Shown: positions 1-8,149 of the stretch, piece by piece | How the letters are laid out: each line of letters opens with the position of its first letter | How positions within the stretch are numbered: the first letter of the stretch is position 1 | Origin: a virus | Virus record (IMG/VR): IMGVR_UViG_3300025668_000424 | Location: 1 to 26,250 of that record | DNA: 26,250 nucleotides | Direction: 5' to 3' (one strand) | The notes under the pieces: model-generated | The model's input: the letters and a program-made list of their open reading frames with translations, nothing else | Told to the model about the DNA's origin: nothing | Databases searched by the model: none | Program-made: the position numbers and the translations under genes

Positions 1-384
1 AATAGTGATTATGAAACAGAAAATAATAGATTATCATTAACCTTTCGTAAGTATCTTGGTGTATCTAAAAAGATGTGTGATGAACAAAACAAAATATTAT
101 TAGAGAATGAAAATTTAAGACAAGAACTAGAAATGCTTAAAGTTTGTCAAAGATATGCAGACAGACCTCTACCACCACAATTTGCAACGGTAGAAAAACA
201 TTGTAAAGGTTTAAGAGCAACTCCTAAAAGAGTAAAAGAAGAAGAGCCAGCTTGGGACAAATCTAAAAAAGAATGGGTAAAAGAAAATCCTGATATACCT
301 ATATACAATACTGAAAAGAAAACGTTGAAAATGCCACCAAAAGATTTCGTATTACCTGAGCCAGGAACACAGCCTATTAACTAG
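1..384 (+). CDS. Partial protein of unknown function, 5' end outside window
   Basis: The frame is open from base 1 to the TAA at 382-384, so this is the 3' part of a gene that begins outside the window. An internal ATG at 73 has no good ribosome binding site, so it is probably not the start. The visible 127 residues begin with a polar stretch, then a likely short coiled coil (NKILLENENLRQELEMLK), then a Lys/Glu/Pro-rich, probably extended C-terminus ending PEPGTQPIN. I do not recognise the family. It lies directly before a tail-tube-like gene with a late promoter, so a virion or assembly role is possible by context only. Confidence 0.6.
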   Translation, partial: NSDYETENNRLSLTFRKYLGVSKKMCDEQNKILLENENLRQELEMLKVCQRYADRPLPPQFATVEKHCKGLRATPKRVKEEEPAWDKSKKEWVKENPDIPIYNTEKKTLKMPPKDFVLPEPGTQPIN

Positions 385-392
385 TATAAATA
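385..392 (+). promoter_or_regulatory. T4-type late promoter TATAAATA
   Basis: An exact TATAAATA, the -10 element read by the gp55 late sigma factor in T4. It lies between the stop of the first gene and the ATG of the tail-tube-like gene at 398. With T4 spacing (last A at -6), the start point would fall on the A of the ATG, giving a leaderless or nearly leaderless transcript. A gp55 homologue is encoded at 3555. Confidence 0.6.
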
Positions 393-397
393 GTAGT

Positions 398-1021
398 ATG
401 ACAACTACAAATGCATTATCAAGACAACCAACTAAATTAGACTTAGCGTCTCCGGCGCAGTTTAAATTTAGTATTATCAAACTGCCAAAGGTGGAATATT
501 TCTGTACAGCAGCTAATATACCTGGAGTTAGTTTATCTTCAATTAAACAAATGACACCACTTGCAGACATACCTATTCCTGGTGAAAAGATAACTTTTGA
601 AAACCTAGAATGTACTTTTATGGTTGATGAAAATTTAGAAAATTATAGAGAGATACACGGTTGGTTAATGGGTTTAGGATTTCCAGCTTCAAGAACTCAA
701 TTTAGAGATATTGTAGCCTCTGGTTCTGATAGATTCCCATTACAAGGTTCTAGTCAAACAAATACAGACCCCGGTAAGGTAACAGGTGGTCCTGTGCCAT
801 TAGGTCCTGTGTTTTCAGACGCAACCTTAAACGTATTGTCAAGTAAGAATAGAGCTAATATTGAAGTGAGATTTAGTGATGTATTTCCGGTATCATTGAG
901 TGGGTTGAGTTTCAACCAACAAGGTATGGATGTTGATTACTTATCTGCTACTGTTACCTTTCAGTACAAAATATATGAATTCGCTGTAAAAGGTGGCAAG
1001 ACTTCTACTACGGTAACTTAA
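398..1021 (+). CDS. Tail-tube-like virion structural protein
   Basis: A 207-residue protein. The order of segments recalls the T4 gp19 tail-tube fold: an N-terminal strand (FKFSIIKLPKVEYFCTAANI), a Pro/Gly turn (PLADIPIPGEKI), a strand pair (FENLECTFMVDENLENY), then a helix with HGWLMGLG, and C-terminal strands ending in VTFQYKIYEF. In gp19 the equivalent parts are the first strand, the long loop, the conserved strand before the ring-facing helix, and the closing strands. It could be a tube protein, a tube-initiator or cap protein (gp48/gp54 class), or a related baseplate protein; sequence alone does not decide. A TATAAATA late promoter directly upstream fits a virion role. Confidence 0.5.
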   Translation: MTTTNALSRQPTKLDLASPAQFKFSIIKLPKVEYFCTAANIPGVSLSSIKQMTPLADIPIPGEKITFENLECTFMVDENLENYREIHGWLMGLGFPASRTQFRDIVASGSDRFPLQGSSQTNTDPGKVTGGPVPLGPVFSDATLNVLSSKNRANIEVRFSDVFPVSLSGLSFNQQGMDVDYLSATVTFQYKIYEFAVKGGKTSTTVT

Positions 1022-1066
1022 ACCACGCTTTACTTTTTTAATAAATTATGATAGATTGGATACATT

Positions 1067-1495
1067 ATGGATTTAGAAAAATTACAAGAACAAGTTGATA
1101 AAGATTTAAAACTAAATGAGACTGAATTAGATTTAGAATCTTTAAAAACTCCCCAATTACACAACCAATATATGAAACACTTAACAAAGTATAAACTTAT
1201 GTTGAGTAGAGCCGAGTCTGAACTTCACTCCATCAAAAGAGAGAAGTGGGAATATTACACAGGCAAATCAGAAGCTTCAGTATATGCAGAGAAACCTTTT
1301 AACTTTAAATTATTAAGACAAGATGTTGACAAGTATCTTGAATCAGATACAGATATTCAACGTGCAAAACAAAAAGTAGATTACTTACAAACTGCCATAG
1401 ATTTTTTAGATAGAACTATTAGACAAATTTCAAATAGAACCTTTACAATAAAAAATGCAATTGAGTGGCGTAAGTTTACATCCGGTGCCATTTAA
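1067..1495 (+). CDS. uvsY: UvsY recombination mediator
   Basis: A 142-residue homologue of T4 UvsY (137 residues), the mediator that loads UvsX recombinase onto gp32-coated single-stranded DNA in recombination-dependent replication and repair. The start MDLEKLQEQVDKDLKLNETEL aligns with the T4 start MRLEDLQEELKKDV, the middle has the KxEYYTGK segment (T4 DYYSGR), and the end has the TFTIKNAIEWRKF pattern (T4 FAIKHIQDMRAF). It is helical and charged with no catalytic motif, as expected. GGA six bases before the ATG is the likely ribosome binding site. uvsW follows two bases downstream, the T4 gene order. No clear promoter is seen in the 45-base gap before it. Confidence 0.92.
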   Translation: MDLEKLQEQVDKDLKLNETELDLESLKTPQLHNQYMKHLTKYKLMLSRAESELHSIKREKWEYYTGKSEASVYAEKPFNFKLLRQDVDKYLESDTDIQRAKQKVDYLQTAIDFLDRTIRQISNRTFTIKNAIEWRKFTSGAI

Positions 1496-1497
1496 TA

Positions 1498-2988
1498 ATG
1501 AAAAACATAAGATACCTTGTCATTGACAAGAAAGATGACGTTCATCTAAAGATAGAAGCTGATGAGGCAATTCGTAGAGATTTAGGAGAATTCTTTACCT
1601 TTGAAGTGCCTGGTTTTAAGTTTATGCCACAATATAGGGCTAGACAATGGGACGGTAAAATTAGATTATTTTCTTATCAGACAGGTCAAATATATGCAGG
1701 TTTATATCCTTACATTTTAAAGTGGTGTCAAGACAATGAAGTTGAAGTTGTTGACGCAACAAAAATAACTGATACTAAAGTTGATGAGAAAAGAGTAGAT
1801 AGTTTTATACAAGCATTAGAAATACCATTTAAGGTTAGAGATTATCAAAAAGAAGCCTTCATTTATGCAACAAGAAAAAATAGAACTTTGTTGTTGTCAC
1901 CTACTGCCTCTGGCAAATCTTTAATTACTTACTTGTTGGTAAGATTCAATATGTTAAGACTAAAAGAAGAAAAGAAAAAAATATTAATTATCGTACCTAC
2001 TACTTCTCTGGTTGAACAATTGTTTAAAGACTTTAAAGATTATGGTTGGTCACCTGAAAGTAATGTACATAGAATCTATCAAGGTCACGATAAAGATACC
2101 CACAAAAGAGTTGTAATATCTACTTGGCAATCAATATACAATCTACCTAAAAAATGGTTTCAACAATATGGTATGATTATAGGTGATGAAGCACACTTAT
2201 TCAAAGCACTTTCATTAACCAAAATAATGTCTAAACTTATTAAGTGCCCATATAGAGTTGGTATGACAGGTACATTAGATGGTTCTAAAACACACAAACT
2301 TGTTTTAGAAGGACTATTTGGTGCTGTAAATAAAGTTATATCTACAAGTGAATTGCAAGAGAAAGGTAAACTTGCAGAGCTTAAAATATACTGTTTAGTA
2401 TTAAAACACGGTAAACAAGAAAGAGAATTTTTAAAAGGTAAAACATATCAAGAAGAAATGGATTTTATTGTAACCAATGAGAAGAGAAACAAGTATATAA
2501 GAAACTTGGCCTCTGGTCTACAAGGTAATACATTGTGTTTGTTTCAATATGTAGAAAAACACGGAAAGGACCTTTATGAATCAATCAAACAAAAAGCTGA
2601 AGACAAACAAGTTTTCTATGTTCACGGAGGTGTTGAAACTGAACAAAGAGAAAAAATTAGAGAACTTACAGAAAAGGCTGACAATGCTATTATCGTTGCG
2701 AGTTATGGGACTTTCTCTACCGGCATTAACATTAGGAATTTGCATAACATTATTTTTGCTAGTCCTAGTAAATCCAGGATAAGAAACTTGCAATCAATTG
2801 GTAGAGGTCTCCGTTTAAAAGACGATAATACACACGCTACGTTATATGATATTGCAGATGATTTGACACACAATGAGAAAGAGAATTACACTCTGGCTCA
2901 CTTTAGAGAACGGATAAATATATACAGCGGCGAAGACTTTGATTATGAAATACATAACGTGGAGATGAACAATGCACCAACAAATTAA
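1498..2988 (+). CDS. uvsW: UvsW RNA-DNA / branch-migration helicase
   Basis: A 496-residue superfamily 2 helicase, close to T4 UvsW (about 500). UvsW unwinds R-loops and branched DNA, and helps switch replication from origin to recombination mode. An N-terminal accessory domain (about 1-110, with the RQWDGKIRLF segment) precedes Walker A SPTASGKS at about 134-141, DEAH at 230-233, motif III TGTL at 257-260 and motif VI QSIGRGLR at about 432-439. The start is two bases after the uvsY stop, so the two are probably translated together. The 3' end overlaps the next gene by 17 bases. Confidence 0.93.
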   Translation: MKNIRYLVIDKKDDVHLKIEADEAIRRDLGEFFTFEVPGFKFMPQYRARQWDGKIRLFSYQTGQIYAGLYPYILKWCQDNEVEVVDATKITDTKVDEKRVDSFIQALEIPFKVRDYQKEAFIYATRKNRTLLLSPTASGKSLITYLLVRFNMLRLKEEKKKILIIVPTTSLVEQLFKDFKDYGWSPESNVHRIYQGHDKDTHKRVVISTWQSIYNLPKKWFQQYGMIIGDEAHLFKALSLTKIMSKLIKCPYRVGMTGTLDGSKTHKLVLEGLFGAVNKVISTSELQEKGKLAELKIYCLVLKHGKQEREFLKGKTYQEEMDFIVTNEKRNKYIRNLASGLQGNTLCLFQYVEKHGKDLYESIKQKAEDKQVFYVHGGVETEQREKIRELTEKADNAIIVASYGTFSTGINIRNLHNIIFASPSKSRIRNLQSIGRGLRLKDDNTHATLYDIADDLTHNEKENYTLAHFRERINIYSGEDFDYEIHNVEMNNAPTN

Positions 2989-3421
2989 AACAAATATAAA
3001 GTTAATTAAACTGATTAATGGTGATGACATAGTTTGTCATTTACCGGAAAAAGATAATCAGTTACCAGATGATTCGCCTTTATTAAGATTAGAAAAACCA
3101 TTACAAGTTAAATATATTCCACAGTTTACACCTCAAGGATTTAAAGATTACATTGCTTTGATTCGTTGGGTAAACTTTTCTCCTGATAATATTATTACTA
3201 TTCCAAAAGATAAGATAATGACCATTGCTGGTGCTACTAAAGAAATGACTAAACAATATGGTGAAATATCAAGAGAGTATCATACAATAAGGCCACCACA
3301 ACAAGGTACTGGTGTAAAGTCTTATGAAGCTAAAGAATTAACTTCGGAAGACCAAAAGAAGATTAGAGAGATATTTGAAGAATGGGAAGATGATGATGAG
3401 TTTGAGAAAACTATCCATTAA
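2972..3421 (+). CDS. Small conserved phage protein, Sm-like fold (paralogue of the gene at 21438)
   Basis: A 149-residue protein. Its first half is related to the protein starting at 21438. Both begin with IK-hydrophobic-I-[KR]-L-x2-G-[DE]-D-I, continue with a short strand ending in KP, then a strand with W, then a DK/ESK-[IV]-[MV]-T-I-A segment and a short helix containing K-x-Y. A G-[DE]-[DE] strand followed by short beta strands resembles Sm/Lsm barrels; this fold call is an inference. The C-terminal third is acidic (EEWEDDDEF). It overlaps uvsW by 17 bases, so translation is probably coupled. Function is unknown; placement suggests DNA metabolism or RNA regulation. Confidence 0.7.
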   Translation: MHQQIKTNIKLIKLINGDDIVCHLPEKDNQLPDDSPLLRLEKPLQVKYIPQFTPQGFKDYIALIRWVNFSPDNIITIPKDKIMTIAGATKEMTKQYGEISREYHTIRPPQQGTGVKSYEAKELTSEDQKKIREIFEEWEDDDEFEKTIH

Positions 3422-3452
3422 AGGAGGTGTTCTTGAAAACGCTACACCGCTC

Positions 3453-3480
3453 ATTATACACAGGAAAAAAACATTGTCAA
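3453..3480 (-). promoter_or_regulatory. Consensus sigma70-type promoter on the minus strand
   Basis: Read on the minus strand, TTGACA (3480-3475) is followed after 16 bases by TATAAT (3458-3453), both perfect. Transcription would start near 3446 and run leftwards, antisense to the end of the Sm-like gene and uvsW. No gene is on that strand, so the product would be an antisense or small RNA. It is the only strong minus-strand promoter I found. Confidence 0.55.
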
Positions 3481-3505
3481 CCTTAATTTGAAATTAATCT
3501 TGGCA

Positions 3506-3534
3506 TTGACAATTAGATAAAAATAAGATATTAT
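3506..3534 (+). promoter_or_regulatory. Early promoter for the gene 55-47-46 cluster
   Basis: TTGACA (3506-3511), 17-base spacer, TATTAT (3529-3534), a near-perfect host sigma70-type promoter. The predicted start, about 3541, lies shortly before the gene 55 ATG at 3555, which has AGGA upstream. The -35 box is one arm of an 8-base inverted repeat (ATTGTCAA 3473-3480 / TTGACAAT 3506-3513) whose other arm holds the -35 of the opposed promoter. Confidence 0.8.
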
Positions 3535-3554
3535 GAATCTTAAATGAGGATATT

Positions 3555-4079
3555 ATGGCAAGACAAAAATCAAAACCAGAACATTACGTAAATAACAAAG
3601 AATTCTTAGCTGCTATGGTTGAGTATAGAAACTCTGTACTATTGGCTGAAAAGAAGAAACAACCTAAACCACCAGTAACCGATTATATTGGTAGTTGCTT
3701 TTTAAAAATAGCTAATCACTTATCGTATAGACCAAACTTTATTAATTACACATACAGAGACGATATGATTTCTGATGGTATAGAAAACTGTTTACAATAC
3801 CTAGGCAATTTTAATCCAGATAAATCTAATAACCCTTTTGCATATTTCACACAAATTATATATTATGCATTTATTCGTAGAATACAAAAAGAAAAGAAAC
3901 AAACTACAATCAAACAAAAGATGATTGCAGAGGGTAATTATGACGATATGACCTTACATCCAGGTGAAGATAGAGATTTTAAAAATCAGTTTAGTGAATA
4001 TTTAAGAGCTAATTTACCTAGAGAAGAAACATCCGAAGAAGACAAGAAGCCCAAAAAAGCAGTTAAGAAAAAGAAATAA
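3555..4079 (+). CDS. 55: Late-transcription sigma factor gp55
   Basis: A 174-residue homologue of T4 gp55 (185 residues), the small sigma-like protein that directs host RNA polymerase to TATAAATA late promoters. The HYVNNKEFLAAMVEYR start matches T4 NYVNNKELLQAIIDWK. The central DDMISDGIENCLQYLGNF and NPFAYFTQIIYYAFIRRIQ segments match the sigma region-2-like core of gp55. The C-terminus is Lys/Glu-rich, differing from the T4 tail that binds the clamp through gp45. The next ATG overlaps its stop (TAATG). It is driven by the consensus early promoter at 3506, and several TATAAATA elements in this window are its expected targets. Confidence 0.92.
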   Translation: MARQKSKPEHYVNNKEFLAAMVEYRNSVLLAEKKKQPKPPVTDYIGSCFLKIANHLSYRPNFINYTYRDDMISDGIENCLQYLGNFNPDKSNNPFAYFTQIIYYAFIRRIQKEKKQTTIKQKMIAEGNYDDMTLHPGEDRDFKNQFSEYLRANLPREETSEEDKKPKKAVKKKK

Positions 4080-5125
4080 TGAAGATAGCGATATTAAATG
4101 ATACTCACTTTGGTGTGAGAAACGATAGTCCAGCTTTTATAAAATATCAGAATAGATTTTATGATGAACTATTTTTTCCTTATCTAAAAGAAAATAATAT
4201 TAAAACGTTGATACATCTAGGTGATGTGGTAGATAGAAGAAAGTTTATTAACCACAATACAGCACACAATTTCAAAAATCATTTTTGGAATAAACTAGAA
4301 GAAGATGGTATTGATACACATATTATCATTGGCAATCACGACACATATTACAAGAATACAAATGAAGTAAACGCTTTACAGAATTTAGAGATTAATAAAA
4401 ATTCTAAAGTATACACACAAACAACAGAGGTTGAATTTGATAACTTACCTATACTATTCATACCTTGGATTTGTGACGATAACGAAGTAGAATCAGTAGA
4501 GAAAATTAAGAATAGTACCTCACCTATTGCAATGGGTCATTTAGAAGTCAAAGGCTTTGAAATGCACAACGGACATTTTAACGACCACGGACAAGAGAAG
4601 TCTATGTTTAAAAGGTTTGAAAAAGTATTATCAGGACACTTTCACAAGAAGTCAGATGATGGCCAAATATATTATATGGGAACACAATATGAAATGACTT
4701 GGTCAGATTATAATTGTCCAAAAGGATTTCATATATTTGATACAGACACCAGAGACTTGACAAGAGTATCAAATAATATTAAGATGTTTAAGAAAATAAT
4801 TTATGATGATAAACAAACTAATTACAATGAATTTGACATTACACCATATGATGAGTGTTTTGTTAAACTAATTATATCTCAAAAAACAGATAATGATATG
4901 TTTAATAACTTGATGGATAAACTGTACAATCAAATCAATGTACACTCGGTTGACGTTATTGAAGATATGTCAGATGTTAATGTGTCTGTTAAACAGGATA
5001 TAATTGAACAAGGCGAAGATACATTAACATTTTTAGGAAACTATATTGACCAAACAAATACAGACCTAGACAAACAAAAATTAAAAGCTTTTGCAAAAGA
5101 GCTATATAGTGAGGCAAGTGAATGA
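4079..5125 (+). CDS. 47: gp47 recombination nuclease subunit (SbcD/Mre11-like)
   Basis: A 348-residue calcineurin-like phosphoesterase, the nuclease partner of gp46 in the phage Mre11-Rad50-type complex that resects DNA ends. Metal-binding motifs are visible in order: D8-x-H10, GD49-x-x-DRR, GN86-H87-D88, GH153 and GHFH 186-189. Length matches T4 gp47 (339). The start overlaps the gene 55 stop (TAATG), and its stop overlaps the next start (ATGA). The 46 partner is separated from it by the oxygenase gene at 5122. Confidence 0.93.
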   Translation: MKIAILNDTHFGVRNDSPAFIKYQNRFYDELFFPYLKENNIKTLIHLGDVVDRRKFINHNTAHNFKNHFWNKLEEDGIDTHIIIGNHDTYYKNTNEVNALQNLEINKNSKVYTQTTEVEFDNLPILFIPWICDDNEVESVEKIKNSTSPIAMGHLEVKGFEMHNGHFNDHGQEKSMFKRFEKVLSGHFHKKSDDGQIYYMGTQYEMTWSDYNCPKGFHIFDTDTRDLTRVSNNIKMFKKIIYDDKQTNYNEFDITPYDECFVKLIISQKTDNDMFNNLMDKLYNQINVHSVDVIEDMSDVNVSVKQDIIEQGEDTLTFLGNYIDQTNTDLDKQKLKAFAKELYSEASE

Positions 5126-5802
5126 CAGTAGAAGTAAAAGGTAATTTTGGTGCAAATTTTGGTCCGTTTGTATATAATTATACAGCAGACGATAATCTAA
5201 TCAATGGACTATTAGAAAGAGCACAACAAAAAACACCAGGTAGTGGTAATAAAGAACTAGCAGGTGTGATAGAAGACCAACGTGGTTATTCTAGTGAAGA
5301 CAAAAAATGGTTTGTAGAGGCATTTCAACCATACATTTCAGATTATGCTAGAAAAAATTGTCACTTTAGAGGTGGTGAGTGGTCAAAAGGTTGGACAGAT
5401 AAATTTGAATTGATGAGTTTATGGATTAACTTTATGAAATCAGGAGAATCTAATCCTGTTCATCATCATAGTGGACAAATAACTTGGGTAATTTATTTAG
5501 AAACGCCTGATTTAGAAAAAGAACGAGAAGAGTATCAAGGTAGAAGTGTAGGACCTGGTGGTATTTGTTTTCATTATGGAGAACCACAATTTCCAGAATG
5601 GGCTTCACATACGTATGGTTATGTTCCTAAAAAAGGTGATATGTGGATTTTTCCAGCATTATTACGACACGAAGTTATCCCTTTCAAATCAGAGGGTACT
5701 AGAATTAGTGTATCAGGTAATTTCTTTTTCAAAAATCCAAATGAAAAATCTGGTATTATCGAAACAGCAATAGACCAAGACGCAAAGCATCCAAGAGCAT
5801 AA
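5122..5802 (+). CDS. Putative 2-oxoglutarate/Fe(II) oxygenase
   Basis: A 226-residue protein resembling the TIGR02466-type putative 2OG-Fe(II) oxygenases. The core has NPVHHHSGQ at about 112-119 with candidate metal histidines 114 and 116, a YLETP strand, a GGICF strand, then GDMWIFPALLRHEVIPF with a distal histidine near 183, and TRISVSGN with an arginine near 194 suited to bind 2-oxoglutarate. It sits between 47 and 46 with ATGA and TAATG overlaps, so it is translated with them. The substrate is unknown; hydroxylation or demethylation of a protein or base is possible. I have seen oxygenase genes in this slot described for marine T4-like phages, but have not checked. Confidence 0.75.
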   Translation: MTVEVKGNFGANFGPFVYNYTADDNLINGLLERAQQKTPGSGNKELAGVIEDQRGYSSEDKKWFVEAFQPYISDYARKNCHFRGGEWSKGWTDKFELMSLWINFMKSGESNPVHHHSGQITWVIYLETPDLEKEREEYQGRSVGPGGICFHYGEPQFPEWASHTYGYVPKKGDMWIFPALLRHEVIPFKSEGTRISVSGNFFFKNPNEKSGIIETAIDQDAKHPRA

Positions 5803-7517
5803 TGATATTATTTAAAAGACTAACTTATAAAAACTTTTTATCAACTGGTAACGTACCTATCGTTGTCAATCTTGATATGTCTCAAACTACATTAATTGTA
5901 GGAACAAACGGCTCAGGCAAATCTACTTTGCTTGACGCCTTATGTTTTGCCTTGTTTAATAGACCATTTAGAATTATTAAAAAAGAACAAATGGTCAATA
6001 CTATTAACAATGGTGATTGTGTGGTTGAGGTAGACTTTGAGGTTGGTACTAAAAAGTTTAAAGTACGTAGAGGTATCAAACCAAATATATTTGAGATTTT
6101 TTGTGACGGCAAAAAGTTAAATCAAGACGCCAACAATATAGATTATCAAAAGTATCTTGAACAAAATATAATGAAGTTAAACTACCGGTCTTTTATTCAA
6201 GTAGTATTACTAGGCTCATCATCTTACGAACCGTTTATGAAGATGAAACCAAGATACAGACGAGAAGTTGTAGAAGAGATACTTGATATTAGAGTTTTTG
6301 GCCTTATGGACCTAATTTTACGTTCCCAACAGAGTGATTTACAAAAAAAGTTGACGGAGGTGAGGCACCAATGTGAGTTAATAAAGACCAAGTACGAAAC
6401 TGAAGCAAAGTATCTAAAGACGCTGGAGACCAAAGGTAGCGACAACCAGGCGGTAGTGCAAAATAGACTAGAAGAAAATAACAAAAATAAGATAGAATAT
6501 GAAACAAAACTACAAAAACTAAATGAAGAGATAGCCATTAGTCAAAATGAACTACAAGGCAAGGAAGAAGTTGAAACTAAACTAAATCAGTTGAATAAAC
6601 TAGAAACAAAAATAGAAACAAATATATCTACACACAAGAAAACTTTAGACTTCTTTAAAGATAATGATAACTGTCCTGTTTGTACACAACAGATTGACCA
6701 AGATTTTAAGGGAAAGAAATGCGAAGAAGAACACGGTACAATTTCCAAACTAGAAAGTGGTCTAGTCCAGCTCGTAGAAGAAATATCAAAACACGAACAA
6801 AAAGTATCAACTTTCTCCAAGGTTTCAAACAAAATCTCCAATATGAATTTGGACTTGGCAAAAATAACATCATCATTAGAAAGTCTGAAATCTCATAGTG
6901 ACCAAATACAACTAGATATTAATAATTTCAATAATAAAGACGTAGATATAGAATCAATTAAACTTGAACTGGAAAAGATGTCAGCAGACCTTGGTGTTGC
7001 AGACGCTAACCTTACAGATGTACAAGAAGAAAAAGGTTATGTAGATGTGTTAAGAGAAATACTAAACGACAAAGGTGCTAAAGCACAAATCATTCGTAAG
7101 TATGTTCCTATTATGAATAGTCTTATTAACAAATATCTACAAGCAATGGACTTTTATATTTCATTCAACCTAGATGAAGAGTTTAACGAAACAGTTAAAT
7201 CAAGATTCAGAGATACCTTTAACTATAATAACTTTAGTGAGGGTGAGAAGATGAGAATAGACTTAGCATTATTATTTACTTGGCGTGATATTGCAAGAAT
7301 GAAGAATAGTACAAATACAAATCTACTAATACTAGATGAGATATTTGATTCATCACTAGACGGCCAAGGTATGGATGATTTCTTTAAAATCATTAAACAA
7401 TTTGAAAAAGAAAATATCTTTATTATATCTCATAAAGGTGATATACTATTTGATAAATTTACTAACATAATAAAGTTTGAAAAGGTACAAAACTTTACAC
7501 AACTAGGGACAATATAA
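5802..7517 (+). CDS. 46: gp46 recombination ATPase subunit (SbcC/Rad50-like)
   Basis: A 571-residue SMC-type ATPase, partner of gp47 in end resection. Walker A GTNGSGKST is at 34-42, followed by the Q-loop region (FIQVVLLGSSSYEPF). Two long coiled-coil arms flank a zinc-hook CPVC near residue 290. The C-terminal half has the ABC signature NFSEGEKMRID near 474 and Walker B NLLILDEIFD near 507. Length is close to T4 gp46 (560). Its start overlaps the oxygenase stop, and its own stop overlaps the deformylase start. Confidence 0.94.
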   Translation: MILFKRLTYKNFLSTGNVPIVVNLDMSQTTLIVGTNGSGKSTLLDALCFALFNRPFRIIKKEQMVNTINNGDCVVEVDFEVGTKKFKVRRGIKPNIFEIFCDGKKLNQDANNIDYQKYLEQNIMKLNYRSFIQVVLLGSSSYEPFMKMKPRYRREVVEEILDIRVFGLMDLILRSQQSDLQKKLTEVRHQCELIKTKYETEAKYLKTLETKGSDNQAVVQNRLEENNKNKIEYETKLQKLNEEIAISQNELQGKEEVETKLNQLNKLETKIETNISTHKKTLDFFKDNDNCPVCTQQIDQDFKGKKCEEEHGTISKLESGLVQLVEEISKHEQKVSTFSKVSNKISNMNLDLAKITSSLESLKSHSDQIQLDINNFNNKDVDIESIKLELEKMSADLGVADANLTDVQEEKGYVDVLREILNDKGAKAQIIRKYVPIMNSLINKYLQAMDFYISFNLDEEFNETVKSRFRDTFNYNNFSEGEKMRIDLALLFTWRDIARMKNSTNTNLLILDEIFDSSLDGQGMDDFFKIIKQFEKENIFIISHKGDILFDKFTNIIKFEKVQNFTQLGTI

Positions 7518-8095
7518 TGGCAGATAAGGAAATAAAACAATTAGGACTAATACCAGCAAATGACATTAGAGTAAACACAGCAATTGCTCCGTTTAAAGAT
7601 GAAATGTTAAAAGAACACAGCTTTGAAAATAGAGCTGAGGTTTCTAAAGCAATGTTTATGTGTATGAAAAAATACGGTGGTGTAGGTCTTACCTGTAATC
7701 AAGCAGGTCTTCCTTTTAGAATGTTTGTAATGGGTAATCATTTATCACTAAACAACGGTGAAAAGTATGCTTGTTGGAATCCTAGAATTGTAGCAACCTC
7801 TGAACAGACATTATTAGGTCAAGAGGGTTGTTTAACATTTCCGTATCTATTTTTAAAGATTGATAGACCACGTACTATCAATGTAGAATATGAAGATGAT
7901 GATGGCAAATTAATTAAGAAAGAATTTACAGACCTGTTCTCTCGAATCTATCAACACGAATTTGACCACACAATGGGTATTACATTTGTTGAAAAGGTAT
8001 CAAAACTCAAATTTGATATGGCCAGAAAGAAGGCTGAAAAAGCATATAAACGTGACCTCAAAATAGCAGAATTAGAAAAATCTAATAAGGCTTGA
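7517..8095 (+). CDS. def: Peptide deformylase
   Basis: A 192-residue peptide deformylase, the metalloenzyme that removes the N-terminal formyl group from nascent proteins. All three family motifs are present with small changes: GVGLTCNQ at 55-62 (usual GxGLAAxQ), EGCLT at 103-107 with the metal cysteine 105 (usual EGCLS), and HEFDH at 147-151 with metal histidines and the catalytic glutamate. A Lys-rich helical tail extends about 30 residues beyond the domain. Phage deformylases are known from cyanophages. It is the last gene of the 55-47-46 run, overlapping 46 as TAATG. The promoter at 8092 begins inside its stop region. Confidence 0.92.
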   Translation: MADKEIKQLGLIPANDIRVNTAIAPFKDEMLKEHSFENRAEVSKAMFMCMKKYGGVGLTCNQAGLPFRMFVMGNHLSLNNGEKYACWNPRIVATSEQTLLGQEGCLTFPYLFLKIDRPRTINVEYEDDDGKLIKKEFTDLFSRIYQHEFDHTMGITFVEKVSKLKFDMARKKAEKAYKRDLKIAELEKSNKA

Positions 8096-8120
8096 CATTT
8101 CTAATAATTTAATATAGGAT
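8092..8120 (+). promoter_or_regulatory. Promoter TTGACA-N17-TAGGAT
   Basis: TTGACA (8092-8097) overlaps the deformylase stop codon; a 17-base spacer leads to TAGGAT (8115-8120). The expected start, about 8127, leaves a leader of about 23 bases with a GAGAAAGAG ribosome site before the ATG at 8150. It is one of four promoters here with the same TAGGAT -10. Confidence 0.7.
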
Positions 8121-8149
8121 GAATATATTAATAATTGAGAAAGAGAATT

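Noticed and set aside
1029-1052. TTTACT and TATGAT in the gap before uvsY
   Set aside because: Spacer of only 12 bases; not a workable promoter.
2576-2782. Plus-strand frame inside uvsW
   Set aside because: Out-of-frame shadow of a conserved helicase, no motif.
4757-4785. TTGACA-N17-TAAGAT inside gene 47
   Set aside because: Poor -10 and no gene start nearby; kept only as a weak intragenic candidate.
6224-6841. Long minus-strand open frames opposite gene 46, and similar frames opposite other genes
   Set aside because: They lie wholly opposite strongly supported genes, have no ribosome sites or recognisable products, and have the composition of antisense frames.
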